Origin: Fulvia fulva
Taxonomy: Eukaryota > Ascomycota > Dothideomycetes > Mycosphaerellales > Mycosphaerellaceae
Direction: 5' to 3'
DNA: 64,000 bases
NCBI RefSeq assembly: GCF_020509005.1
Contig: NC_063019.1
Coordinates: forward strand, 248,001 to 312,000
A program made the translations under genes and the position numbers. Shown piece after piece: positions 10,560 through 22,639 of this stretch. The notes below the pieces were generated by a model. The model was not told the origin of the DNA. It saw only the letters and a program-made list of their open reading frames with translations, and did not search any database. Each line of letters begins with the position of its first letter. Position 1 is the stretch's first letter.

Positions 10560-11560
10560 AATAACTACGCGGCTTAGCCTACTAGCCTAAACGATACCTT
10601 TAGGGCCACTTAGGCTATACCCCTAGCTACTCGGTCGTACCGCCGCCCTAACCGCGATAGCGACGCGGAGATAGATAGGGCGGACTACCTAGACGAAGAT
10701 AACTTCGGCCTATATAACGAGCTAGCTAGTAGAGGTAAGGCGCCTAGGATCAGGGATCCCCCTATTCTAAAGTCTAACGCTTAGAACGACGAGTGCCTTA
10801 ACTAGATATTGTCTATTAGAGCCTAGATTAGCCTAAATAAGAAATAGATTGTCAAACGACACCTTTCCGACCTAGAGAAACTAGAGCTCGTTAGTAGCTT
10901 TGTTAGTAGCGACTTTAACTAGTTATAGTTTAAAGCTATCGAAGAAACGCGCCTAAAGCCCCCTTATCTTAGGCACGGCGATTTCGACGACATAATTACG
11001 TAGATCTCGAACTTTATAGTCGACCTAGACTATTAGGAGCAGATCTAGCGTAAGTAGGAGACTACCCGTAAAACTAGGAGTGTTAGGACCTTTATTAGGT
11101 TGCTTAGGCTAACTAGGAGCCGTATAACTCCCCTACTAGATAACTTCACCTACCTACGCAAGTTTTTAGCCGGCCTAAAGCCTAATATACTAGCTAAACT
11201 AGACAATCGTAACTTCTAAGCGACTAATACGAATATCCGCGTCTACTTCTAGTAGGCTATTATAGCCGACTAGCGACTCTATCTTAGCCGCGGAAGAGAC
11301 TAGAAGCTAGCCGTAATAATATTAGCCGTCGAGAAGTTCGTAGACGGGGATACTAAAGCCTTTATAGCTCTCCGGAGCGACTTAGGTAGCTCGGCGCGCG
11401 GTAGAGGCCGCGGTAGAGGCCGCGGCGGACGTAGACGCGGGCGAGGCAATCGTAGAGGCCCCTCCGGGCGCTTAGACGAATGCTATAACTATAGCAAGAC
11501 AGGCCACTTTACGCGCGAGTACTCTAAGCTAAAAAAATAGAGCCTAAGACGTCTTAATCG
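10560..11560 (+). pseudogene. Gypsy F gag, RIP-broken
   Basis: A frame readable through TAG stops contains an acidic N-terminal part (around 10660), a capsid-like retrotransposon gag segment (about 10900-11240), an Arg-Gly repeat stretch (about 11395-11455) and a zinc knuckle at about 11480-11522, where two of the three Cys are now Tyr (ECYNYSKTGHFTREY). The order is that of Ty3/gypsy gag. Cys-to-Tyr changes are what G-to-A mutation gives. Confidence 0.75.
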
Positions 11561-12192
11561 AGGTAGACGTACTTAGGATTATTAGACGCCTCTATACCCC
11601 TACCTAGAGAATCCTACTAGGATAGGACGACCCTAGCTACTAAGGGTAAGGCTTAGTAGATATAAGTAGAAGAGGATAGAGCATTATCTTTATCTAAAGA
11701 ACCCGAGTTAGAGACTAAAGAGGAGGTCGACTATACGATAGAGAGGCTAATAGCGATAGGCGGAGGGCTCTTTACTATCGATACCCGCCTAGGACCTAAT
11801 TAGGTTCGGGCTAAGGTTACCCTAGACTACGTAGCCTCTAAAGTATACCTCTTAGCCCGAAAATCGAAGCGACTCCCTCAATCGCTTTTTAGGGACTTGC
11901 CGCTAGTAAGGATCGTCCTTCTAAACGGTAAGGAGATCATTTCTACTTAGGGTGTCCTTCTACTATATTAGATTAGCACCTAGTAGGATATAGTCCCCGC
12001 TAGAGTCATCGATATAGAAGGATTTGACCTTATCCTAGGCCTTAAGTAGTTCTAGGAAGTCAACCCTAACGTAAACTAGTAGTCTAGCTCTACTAGACTA
12101 CGGGACCGGCGTGGCCGGTACTATACGATTAGGTCGTACTCTAAGGTGTTCGACCTAAAGGACGACGAAGGCGAGCTAGAAATGTTTAACTC
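11561..12192 (+). pseudogene. Gypsy F pol, protease part
   Basis: Decayed frame with a retropepsin-like region (about 11760-11960) that runs to 12192, where copia A is inserted (TSD AACTC at 12188-12192). The frame resumes in the RT at 17335. Confidence 0.65.
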
Positions 12193-12382
12193 TATTAAGA
12201 ACATAGAGGCCGTAGGACAAGTATGTAGGTGTGGGTGTGTTATATAACTAGATTACGTAACTAGGGTTTACTAGCCTATAGGCTAGCAAACATCCGGACA
12301 CCTAGCATCTACCTATACTAACACCGGCGATACTATATATAGATACACGCTATCCTATTAGGTCCTTCTTCGTCTTTCGTGT

Positions 12383-12773
12383 TGTTACGGTTCGAGATTC
12401 TAAGGAATTATAGCTACTTATTTTACGGGAGAATCCAAAACTAATTAGCTTAGAGACCTTAGTAACTAAGCGCTTAGTCTAATTAGTATGCTTAGTGATT
12501 AGTCTAATTAGTATACTTAGTAATCAGTCTAATCAGTATGCTTAGTAATTAGTCTAGTCAGTGTGCTTAGTAATCAGTCTGATTAGTTAATTAGTTACGC
12601 TAAGACATAGTACTATATAGACGACGCTTCTTTACGAGTAGATAGGAGCCTTGTGCTTAACTTATTTTAAGTATATACTATATACTGTTTGGGACCACTA
12701 CCTTCTTAACGAGTCAGAGACATTACTATAAAGATCTAAGCCCGGTTAGGATAACGTATAGCGGTTCCTAACA
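12383..12773 (+). repeat. Solo LTR (391 bp) nested in copia A 5' LTR
   Basis: Bounded by TGTTACGG and CCTAACA and flanked by the perfect TSD CGTGT (12378-12382 and 12774-12778). There is no internal region, so it is a solo LTR of a further element family. The ends resemble the TGTTACGA start of the copia C LTR, but the body does not match that LTR. It carries a 25-bp tandem repeat. Confidence 0.88.
12476..12592 (+). repeat. 25-bp tandem repeat, 4.7 copies
   Basis: Units start at 12476, 12501, 12526, 12551 and 12576. Each begins AGTCTAATTAGTATGCTTAG or a variant with transitions. It lies inside the solo LTR and is probably part of its U3 region. Confidence 0.9.
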
Positions 12774-12822
12774 CGTGTGATCCGCCGTCTTCTACTACTA
12801 CGTAACTCGTACCTGTTTAATA

Positions 12823-12837
12823 GGTTATAAGCCCGGG
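12823..12837 (+). promoter_or_regulatory. Copia A primer-binding site (initiator tRNA-Met half)
   Basis: GGTTATAAGCCCGGG follows the LTR end directly. The unmutated form in copia B is GGTTATGAGCCCGGG, whose complement contains GGGCTCATAACC, the anticodon arm with CAT of eukaryotic initiator tRNA-Met. Drosophila copia and yeast Ty5 are primed in this way by a tRNA fragment. Confidence 0.7.
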
Positions 12838-12859
12838 TTAGCAACTCGGTGTTTCACCC

Positions 12860-15800
12860 TCGACAAAGTCGTATTAGAGTTATTCCTCTTTAGAACAAAA
12901 GGAAGGCAGACTAGAGGCCGCACCCGCATTATATAGGAAGCTATAGCCGGGACTAGTCAATAGATAACGCCTAGTAGGAGCTTAGCTCAATTGTAAGGAG
13001 GGCTGTTTCAATCTCGCCTTAGTTCTAAGACATTAAGACTAAGTACAGAAAGATCTAGCAACTCTTAGTAGCTCTACTAGACTCATTTGGCTCAATTCGC
13101 GATACAATTAATGCCTAGGTGAATCTCTTACTATAAGACATTCTTACAATCCTTAGGGAGAAGTAAGAATCAATGATTTATTAAGGGACAGCTATGTTCG
13201 CTAAGAAGGGTTTCTAGGGCAAGCTTACGTGCCATCCCTATAATAGTGACCATTTTATAAGCAAGTGCCTATACCTTTCTGTAGCTCAGTAGGCTATTAG
13301 GAACAAGGATAAACTAGCTAGGGTTACCTACCCTACTAAGAGACAACCGTCACTACCTCGTAGGAGGTCATTATTACTAAACCTTCGTAATGTCCTTAAG
13401 GTAATAACGGACCTTATAAAGTAGATAAAGGAGAGCCGTAAGCCAAAGGCCTCCTCTAGTAAGCCTATAATCGCCTATACGACCTAGGAAGACGTATCAG
13501 ACTCTAAGATACTATTAGAAGATAATGATGTTGATGAGGTTGCCTATTCTACTATAGAAGCTAAAGGTAAGTACCCCTCGTCCGAGTGGTTGCTTAACTC
13601 TTATGCATCATTATATATAACTGACTAAGATTCACTATTTAGGACACTAAAGCCTCTTTAAAAGAGGAAGTGGATCAAGGTTAGGGGTGGCTATCTACAA
13701 GCTATATATATAGGAAGTGTAGTAATAGGTAGTCCTTCTAGAAAGCAAATTGTCTTAGAAAATGTCCTGTTTGTTCCTAGCCTTAGAGTTAGTCTTGTTT
13801 CGTAGAATTAGTTTAGCTAATAGTTTACTGTCTAACTACCTAGTTTCACCCTAAAATCCTTGTCTAGTAAACCCGTTGTCTAGACTAAACTTCGAGGAGG
13901 AGTACCGTTTATCTACTCGATCTCGGAAATTCTTAAGCTATAGTATACTAGTATACTCTCTTAAGAACGTGACGGTACCGCTATAGCTAATACTGAGTCC
14001 GAAGATTAGTAGGAGCTATAGTATAGAAGATGTGTACACCTTGGCAAGGGACTACTAAGAAACCTACATAGAGTTACTAATAAGAAAGATCCTATTCCTG
14101 TTCCTTCTAAACACTAGAATTGTAAGGTCTGCTCCCTTATAAACATAAGGAAGTTCAAAGGACCTACTATAGAGAGGAAAGGGGAGAGGCTAGCCCTCAT
14201 CTCTATTGACATCTATAGGCCTTTTTAGGGCGTAGTCTCTAGGCTAGGATACAAATATTAGCTTGAGATTATAGACAACTTCTCTAGGAAGAAGTGGGTA
14301 ATCCCTTTGAAGGCTAGGAGCGACGCTCCTACAGCCCTACGGGATTAGAAGGTCTAGGCAGAACGGTAGTTAAGGTGCTTTCTGTCTACGATCCGTAGTG
14401 ATAGTATAAAGGAAATTCTTGCCTTACTAAAAGAGTAGGAGAAGGAGTTTGGCACTTACATAGACACAACTGATACCTATAACTCTCCTTAGAATAGACC
14501 TATAGAAAGGTCAATTCAAGCCTCTAAGAACATAGTCCGGGCTATACTTAAAGACTCTAGTATACTAGTTAAGTTCTAGCTAGAAGCTTTATAAGCACAG
14601 ACTATAATTAGACACAGACTGCCTAATAGTCCGATTATTAATAGTATTGCTCTTTTACTAGAAGAAGCCTTTACTAGATAAGTACCGTTAGTCGACTATT
14701 TCCGCGTCTAGGGATACAAAGCTATAGTCTATATAGACCTAAGAGCCTAACCTTAAGGCTTGAGGAGAGATAAGTTAATGAACCGAGGAAAAGAAATCGT
14801 GTTTATAGGCTACTTAGAAAACACTACAAAACAATAGCTGTTCTAGGATCCCGATATAAAGGTAATAAAAGCGTATAGTTACGGCGACTAGTTTAAGAAT
14901 AAGGAGGGGGGAGATATAGATCTTGGTATCACCTTTACTAACTAGCCGAGTCGAGCGCTATAGCGTAATCCTGTTAGGAGGAAGCCCTTTAGGGCGAAAT
15001 TTTCCGATAGGGGATTATTAGAAACACTGTTACGAAAGCTAGGAGAAAATATTAAGGCGGTTTTAATACTATCGAAGGCCGATAACGGTGGATCTATACA
15101 GAACCTACCCGAGTTATCAGCACTATAGTAACCGCTATCTATACAACTTCCCCCTCCCCTAAAGGACATTAGGGAATACTAGAAGTTTAGAGATCAGGGT
15201 ACTCTAATAAAAGAAAAAGAAGATGTCGTTCAGTTCGACCTATCTAAACACCTAGCGCCACCTTAGGTTATAGGTAATAAGAGGTTAAGGGGGGACGGAG
15301 ATGATAACTCTGAAGAGTATAAGGCTAAACACTATAAGGCTCTTATCGCCTAGATGTTCTATCTAGACCCTATAATGAGCTAGGTAGAGGAGATTCTGAA
15401 CGACGTAGAAGAATATACATTTGCTACTATTAGGTAGGCCATAGCCTATTAGTAGGAAGTGCTGATCCTAAAGTCCTATAAGGTAGCTATAGGAGACCCC
15501 GAATAGGGATATATATAGAGAGAGGTAATCGAGAACGAACTTATTACCTTAGTAAGCAACAACACCTAGGAAGTAGTTGTACCGCCAAAGGGTACGACTC
15601 TAATTACTTCTAGGTAGGTCTTTGATATAAAAAGAATGATTAGTAGAGCTATTAAGAAGTTCAAGGCAAGACTAGTTATAAGAGGGTTTTTATAGAAATA
15701 TAGGGTTGACTTCGAAGAGACCTTTATACCTACTATTAGACATAATACTCTCCGAGTATTCATAGTAGTAGTGTGTAAGAGAGATCTCGAGATGCACCTA

Positions 15801-17085
15801 GTAGATGTGAATAATACTTTTACCTAAAGTAGCCTCCTTAAAGACATCTATATAATCCTACCCCTAGGAGTTGAAGCACCTCTAAACATAGTGTTTAAGG
15901 TCCTACGAAGCCTTTATAGGCTTAAGTAAGCAGCTAGAGACTAGAACAAGCTCTGTGTTACGAAGCTAGAGAAGATTAGATTTACCTAGTCCTAGGTAGA
16001 TCTATACCTACTTGTCTATACGGATAGAAACCTTATAGTCCTTACCTATATAGATAACATACCTATTGTAGCTCCGAAGCTGTTAGATGTTCAGTGGTTT
16101 AAGGCTGAGCTTGGAAAAGTATTTAAGATTAAAGATCTTAGTATACCTACGAAGATCCTTAGAATAAGGATTATAAGAGACAGGTCCTAAGGCACTTTGA
16201 AGCTTAATTAAGGACACTATATCTACGCTAACTTAGCTAAGATAAACATAGCTAGAGAGAAAGCTACGCTAACCTACTCACCTATAGAGAGCTACGAGCA
16301 CTTAGTGCCTACGGCACCTATAGATAAGAGGTGTAACAAACAGGATTACTAGAGCTATAATAGTACCTAGATATAGCTAATGATACTGACAAGGCTAGAC
16401 TTAGCATTACCCCTTAGAAGAATTAGCTTATATGTTGCTAATCCCTCGTAGTAGTATATAAAGGCTTTAAAGAAGCTCTCCCGATACCTACGGTCGTACC
16501 TAGACCTAGGTCTTATATATAGAAAGGGAGGGGGCAATCTCTAGGGATACTCGGACTCTAACTACGCTATAGACAAAGTGGATAGAGTCTTAATTCAAGG
16601 ATACGTATAGTTCCTTTATAGATCACCTATATCCTAGATAAGTAGGAACTAGAAGTCTATTATAACATCAACAATAGAAGCTAAGTTTATAGCTATAAGC
16701 GTAGCCGCAAAGCAGTCACAATTTCTTACTACTGTCCTTAGGGAAATGGGGTGCCTAGAACTAGTAGGAAAGAGCTCTTTCTAGCCGAGTATAAGGGTAA
16801 GTAAGGGCACTATTAACGAGCTAAGGCTAGTCAAGCTTTTAGGTAACAACTAAGCCGCTTTAACACTTGTTAAAGATGCCTATATATATCAAAGGTCAAA
16901 GTATATTAATGTTATATATAACTATATCAGACATCTCTAGTAGTAGAAGAAGATTATAGTAGACTACTACTATATAAAGGACATAGCTACTAATAGGTTA
17001 ATAAAGCCCCTTAATAGCTAGTAGTTCCAAAACTTTATAAGGTAGCTCTAGCTTACGTAAAGGGATTGTAGGAGACTATGTGGCC
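12860..17085 (+). pseudogene. Copia A gag-pol, RIP-broken
   Basis: The frame can be followed through TAG stops: gag (about 12900-13560), protease (LLNSYASLYITD at about 13590, from LLDSCASSYMTD), integrase (about 14100-14750), RT (about 15600-16150) and RNase H (about 16500-17050). The RT catalytic box reads YIDNIPI near 16045 where relatives have HVDDIPI, so a catalytic Asp is lost. The sequence is closest to element D. It certainly yields no protein. Confidence 0.88.
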
Positions 17086-17095
17086 TAAGTAGGAG

Positions 17096-17329
17096 TGTTA
17101 AGAACATATAGGCTATAGGACAAGCATGTAGGTGTAGGTGTGTTATATGATTAGCTTACGTGACTAGGGTTTGCTAGCCTATAGGCTAGTAAATATCCGG
17201 ACACCTAGTATCCACCTATACTAATACCGGCGATACTATATATAGATACACGCTATCCTATTAGGTCCTTCTTCGTCTTTCGTATAATCCGCCGTCTTCT
17301 ACTACTACGTAACTCGTACCTATTTAATA
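17096..17329 (+). repeat. 3' LTR of copia A (234 bp)
   Basis: Starts TGTTAAGAACATATAGG, ends TATTTAATA, followed by the TSD AACTC. Keeps slightly more CpA/TpG than the 5' LTR. The same family occurs as a solo LTR at 25180-25413. Confidence 0.92.
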
Positions 17330-17334
17330 AACTC

Positions 17335-20300
17335 TATATATTTAGTAGACTTTGCTATACGATACGAAGGACCCTAGCTCTTCTACTCGCTTAGGCGACT
17401 CCCCGACGATGCCCTAGTTAATATCGACTTCGAGGAATACGGCTTAGATAAGGTATACAAACGTCTTATAGCTATAGTAGGGGACCTAGACGACGAGTCT
17501 TAGCTACCGTAGGTAGGTAACTAGGTCTTATAGACGTTAGTTAATCTCTTCCTAGAGATCTAGAGAGCTTAGCTCCCGGCTAGACTCCTACGGAAGAGAG
17601 CTTTCGACTATACTATCCCTACTAGTAACGCTCGACCTATTAACTAGCCCGTATACCGTCGAAACCCTAATTAGCTTCGAGAACAGGCTCGCTAGATCTA
17701 GATACTCCTTAATCGCGGACTAATTAAGGTCTCGTCCTTACCCTAGGGATCCCTAGTCCTCTTTATCCCTAAGCTAGTAAGACTACGTTTAATACTAGGG
17801 ATAGGAAGTACGAGTTCCTCGTTATACCCTTTAGGCTAATAAACGCCCTAGTCTTGTTTTAGTCTATAATAAACGAGATTTTAAGAGATCTGCTTTAGAA
17901 GAAGGTCGTCGTATACCTCGACGACATCCTAGTCTTCTTAGACTCTAAGGAATAGCACGAAAAAGACCTAAAGGACGTCTTCGACTACCTAAAGAAAGCT
18001 AAACTGTTCTACTCCCCTAAGAAGTACGATATTAGAGTCAAGTCAGTCACCTTCCACGGGCATTAGATCGAGAAGAATTCGATTAGGCCACTATAAGACA
18101 AGATCGACGCGATCAATAGTCAGCCTACGCATACTAATATATAGTAGATTAGGTAGTTCCTTAGCCTCGTAGGCTACTACCGCCGCTTTATTAAGGGCTT
18201 TACGAAACTCGTAGTACCCCTCTTAGATCTTCTTAAGGAAAGCGACGAGTCTCTTAGGCGGAAAAAGCGTCGCCTAGTACGATAGAACGCCTAGTACGTA
18301 TACGCTTTTAAGAGCCTAAAGCTCGCGCTGACCTTAGGGCCTATACTAATCCCGCCTTACCCTAAGAAGCCCTTTATAATTAAGACTAATATATCTAAAT
18401 AGGCTATAGGCGCTACTCTCTATTAAATAGGAGCTAATAACTAGCTATACCCTATAGCCTTCTCTAGAAGGAAGCTTTAGGGAGCCGAGCTAAAATACCT
18501 AGTTTACGAAAAGGAGGGCCTAGTAGTTAAGGAAGCCCTCTAAACCTAGGATAACTACGTAGAAAATGGCTATACGGTTATGATCCTAACCGATTACTAG
18601 TCGCTTAGGTACCTTAATAGCACTAAGGGCTAGAGTAAGAGGATCGTACGATAGGCTAAAGAGTTTTAGTAATACAACTTAGACATTAGATATCGTAAGG
18701 GAGAAGAGGCGATCGTTCCCGATACGCTCTCCCGTCGGCCTAACTTTATCGGAGAAGGACCTACTAACCTAGCTCAGCCGGTTAAGTAACTCGTAGCTAT
18801 AAGATTCAAAGCTAACGAGACCGAGTTATTCCCTAAACTAAAAAGGTAGTTCAAGTTAACGGGATAGATACTAACTTACGGTCCCTACCTCGAGAGCTTA
18901 ATTAAGGTACGAGAAGAGGAATTCGAGCTACTCCTACCGATCGACAAGTCTAAGGAACCTAGATTAGGCTTTATTCTTTCAGACGATAAGGAAACAGCGC
19001 CTTTCCTCGTACTAACCTAGCGTCTTAATCTAGTAAACTACGTATACTAGCGATACGGACACTTTACGGCGCCCGGGCTAATAGGTCAGCTCGAGATAAG
19101 AGCCTAGTAGCCTAGTATAAGAAAGGACGTACGAAAGTTTATCGAATCCTACCCTAGATACTAGCTAACGTAGAAAAAGAAGCCTAATAAGCCTAAAACA
19201 CGCGAGCCGCGGTTTTACTAGGTTAACGATAAGCTTAGGCCCTTCGAGAGATAGGCGATTAATGTTATAGAGCCTTTACCGAAGAGTCTACTAGGAAACG
19301 AGTATATTATTACGGCGATAGATTACGCTACGGGTTAGCTAGTCGCTTAGGCCGTTCTGCGTACGGATACTAAAGCGACTATAGTATTCCTATACGAGAG
19401 AATCTATTAGGACTACGGACCACCCCGCGAGCTCCTCTTAGACAATAGTAAGAACTTCCTAAGTAGGGTTATAAGCTACCTAATAAAGTAGTTTAAGGCT
19501 AATTATCGTCTAGTATCCCTATATTATCCTATAACGAATAGGAAGGTAGAAAACCTAAATGGTATACTAGGATCGATACTAACGAAGCTATATATCGGTA
19601 ACGATATTAGGCTATAGGATACCTTCCTACCTAAAGCGATCTACTATACTAGATACTGCTAGTATATAATAACCTACCTTAGCCCCTTCTACCTTATATA
19701 TAGCTAATACCTACGAATCCTAGAAGACGAGAACGAGCTACGAGCTAAGAATGTCTTAGTTAACGACTATAGGAAGCGTATCGTCCGCGTCCGCTATACG
19801 CGTTAGCTCGTAAATAAAAGACTACTTTCTCTAGTTTAGACTAGGAATCTTATAAGTCTAAAGTTACTTCCGCCGGAGGTATAGCTAAGACGTAAAGTCG
19901 GAGAATAGGTCTTACTAATAAACCTAGATCCGCGTAAGCTAGAACCTAAGTACTTTAGACCCTATAAGATCCGTAAAGCGAGCTTCCTAGGGACGTATAT
20001 GCTTTAGACCCCTACGGGTAGGATTCTAAGGCATCTCGTCTATAGGAATAGGCTTATATTAGCCGTATATAAGGATCTAGCTAAATTCTAGTATCGGTAT
20101 CTAGCTAGGAGACTTCTAGATAGGTCCGGTATTTTAGAAGATAAGCTAGAACTTAAGGAAGTTCTAGGTACTAGTTAAGATACGAGTCTTGATCTAAAGG
20201 ACCTTTTAACTATACCGGAGGCTAAGTAGTTAAAGAAACAAGTTGAACTCTAGACTACGAAAGAACGTGACTAACCTTACGTAGGAGCGCGAGGGTTCTT

Positions 20301-20535
20301 AGTAGAGGAGGAAGGTCAAAGAAGAGAAGCTGACTTACTAGAGTAAGTTTAGCGAGACCTAAGAGTTACGAAGAATACTTAGAGGAAAAGAAGCGAGTAA
20401 AAGACTTTAGCTAAAGTACTTAGGTCTTAAAGGCGATCTTATTAGATTAAGTTAAGAAGAGTAGGCGAGGAGTAAGATTAGGTATATTCCCTACTACTCG
20501 AGAAGGACACTTAGGAAGATCGTTAGCCTCTATAA
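17335..20535 (+). pseudogene. Gypsy F pol, RT-RNase H-integrase, RIP-broken
   Basis: Continues F pol after copia A. RT has the YLDDILVFL box at about 17910-17935. RNase H follows (KTNISK then AIGATL, about 18380-18500, the first Asp changed to Asn). The integrase core shows AIDYATG (about 19317) and LLLDN (about 19438) for the two Asp residues. A C-terminal region with YFRPYKIRKASFLGTY (about 19955) resembles the post-integrase domain of gypsy elements. A charged tail runs to the LINE insertion near 20540. Most Gln and Trp codons are TAG. Confidence 0.85.
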
Positions 20536-20539
20536 TAGA

Positions 20540-21745
20540 GATAGATAGATTTGTCATTCCCCTGTTCTAGGACCCTATCCGGCCTATATAGGTATATATC
20601 TATTGTTATGTACAAAGGGAAACCCGAATAGGTGAAAACCCTTCCCGCCCCTAACTTCTCCTTATCTAGATTAGCTTTCCCTCTGAACGTACGTAGTCTA
20701 TGTCACTACCCCGTTAGCCCCCGCTCCTAGCCGGTCTCGTCGCGCTACGTCGTGTCCTCTCTTCCTACACTACTCCTACTAGGCGGTACTGTTCTAGCCA
20801 GCCCTTCTCTAGTATCTAGTTCGTAATACGCCGTAGGTCCTTAGCGTTATTAAGAAGTGCCCCAATCGTCCGGTTCCTCGCCTTTGCTATCTACTCCCCC
20901 CTTCCTAGCGACTACCTCGGATAGACGAGGAGTACGTACCGTATATTCTAGGAGTAATAGCCGTAGGGGTAGCTAGTATTCGTGTATCCTAGAACCTTCC
21001 TCTATAATAGGTACCCCTAGAGGCCGATGTGTTCGCTTCGTAGTTAGGTTACTATACTACTCTATACCCTCGTAAGGCGGTAGTAGATAAGCTTCGGGGG
21101 GTACTTGACCGCGGATTTTGTAGCTAACTATTCCTTAGGTTGTCCCGCTAGCTAAGGGCGTCTACTATGCCCTACAACCTAGTTGTTCTACCTCTCTTTC
21201 TATAGTTGCTCTACAAACGATTTCTTACCTTCCTATTATATTGCTAGCTATTCGTCCCTTACCCGGTAGTTCGGCTCGTTTCCGGGTCGAATGCCCTTAT
21301 ACGCTAGTACTAATTTACGGGCCCTTACGACTATACTAGCGATGACCTTCTATACTAGGTACTATACCGACTTACCTAAGTAGGAGGTCCGTAGTCCCTA
21401 GATATATAGGTCGATCGGCGGTATAGCGGTCTTATACTTAAGTATCCTCGTTAGTATCGACTTATATACCCCGGTAACCTTCCTTAGGCATTGGTTTTAG
21501 ATCTTCGCTAGCGGCGCGACGAGTCCCTTCGATAGGTAGGCCCTCTCGCCTAAGGACTATACTTAGCTACTATAGGTAAGGACCGGCTATATAATAGCCG
21601 TATATAGAAGTCGTAACTACCGGAAGTCCGCCCCCTATATAGACGTAGTGAGCCTCTAGCATAATGCTATATTCTGTTTAGCTTTCCGTAATATTGCCTA
21701 TACGTACTTCCTCTACCGTAGCGCCGGGTCCACCTATAGTCCGAG
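20540..21745 (-). mobile_element. LINE G, 3' fragment (family 1)
   Basis: Reverse complement of the 3' 1.2 kb of the full-length LINE K (about 40370-41585), including the end of ORF2 and the (ATCT)n tail, here seen as AGATAGATAGAT at 20540. The 5' side stops at a position equivalent to about 40375 of K, where the sequence switches within one base to the 604-bp unit. It is RIP-mutated but keeps some CpA. Confidence 0.85.
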
Positions 21746-22349
21746 CAAGGAAGGAATCGTATTTAGTAAGCTAGCTACGAGATAAGGTAACAAGTCTTAA
21801 CCGCGCTTTCCTACTTATCTAGTACTACCGTATAGGCTCGTTTCGAGAGGTTAGCCCGGAGCAAAAGCTTCCCTCTACGCCCTCCCTCCCTATTTGCTCC
21901 TTAAGCCAATATCCACCTCTATAGGCCTAAGCCCTTTAGTGCTCTCTATTGACCGATATACGCATCCATCCTCTCGGGCTATATAGACAGTATTAGCCGT
22001 CGCTACTAGTATATACCACGCCCTAGGTTTTGACGCCCTTCGCGTTACCGTAGCCTATCTCTAGAAAGCGGCCGTCTATGCCTCGTAGGTTTGCTCGGGG
22101 CACACACTACGCCGGGTAGCGTACTCCTTACGTTTCTACCTACTAACCAATATAAAGTTCCTTATTACCCTACCCTCGATCCTCCCCGATTATAGAACTA
22201 ATCCACTTGTATTATACGTCTTTTCCCCGTCCTAATAGCCGTCTTTTCCTTGCTCAGGCTATCGTCTTTTCCTCGTCGCAATCTACTATGTCAGACTAGG
22301 TGCGTTATGTAGCGGGATAGGCAGTGCCTTAGGCAAAACCCTCGTTCCT
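21746..22349 (-). repeat. 604-bp unit joined to LINE G, copy 1
   Basis: The same 604 bp occur at 28166-28769, again joined to the 5' end of a truncated LINE but of another family. The two copies differ almost only by transitions of the RIP type. Read in LINE orientation it begins AGGAACGAGGGTTTTGCC and ends ACGATTCCTTCCTTG. The motif GAAAAGACG occurs three times in its first third. I see no reading frame of note and no TG...CA LTR ends. Identity unknown; see the findings. Confidence 0.8.
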
Positions 22350-22560
22350 ATACCGGGTGTTTAATAGGCCCTTATAGGCTTCGTCGCGTGTCCACCTACC
22401 CACCGTATTGCCCGCTAGCAAACACTAGATTGTTTCGTAGTCCGCTCGACGCCGTTATATAGTCCGCTTAGTTATTGTTCTGTAGTCCGCTCGTCTAATG
22501 TTCGTCGCTTAGCCCGCTCGGTTTACGGTCTCCGGAGGTAAAAATTCTGTACTTATACTA
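22350..22560 (+). other. Gypsy F 3' region, spacer with TAGYCCGCTY repeats
   Basis: Returns to gypsy F after the LINE chimera. It contains four copies of TAGTCCGCTCG or a variant at 22438, 22460, 22483 and 22510. No coding signal is visible. It may be the promoter side of the frame that follows. Confidence 0.45.
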
Positions 22561-22639
22561 GAGGTGTCCTATCGAGCGTATAGGCCACGGTTCCGCGCCC
22601 TTCTTATACGTAGAAAGAAGAGGGACTCGCTCCCGACAC

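Larger units (their letters stand above)
12193..12822 (+). repeat. 5' LTR of copia A, interrupted
   Basis: Starts TATTAAGAACATA (TGTTAAG before RIP) and ends CTGTTTAATA. Removing the 391-bp insertion and one TSD copy leaves 234 bp, exactly the length of the 3' LTR. Confidence 0.92.
12193..17329 (+). mobile_element. Ty1/copia element A, complete, RIP-dead
   Basis: A full element with 234-bp LTRs and the perfect TSD AACTC at 12188-12192 and 17330-17334. The 5' LTR carries a later solo-LTR insertion. Directly after the 5' LTR comes the primer-binding site GGTTATAAGCCCGGG (12823-12837). Before the 3' LTR is the polypurine-like CCTAAGTAGGAG. Net length is about 4.74 kb. Gag and pol are homologous to elements D and B but carry dozens of stops. 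Confidence 0.93.

Noticed and set aside
12476..12592. CRISPR-like array
   Set aside because: The 25-bp units are contiguous without spacers and lie in an LTR of a eukaryotic element.
21746..22349. 604-bp unit as a solo LTR of copia E
   Set aside because: It lacks TG...CA ends and a TSD, it is joined to LINE sequence in both copies, and a better LTR for E with polypurine tract exists at 25718-25859.
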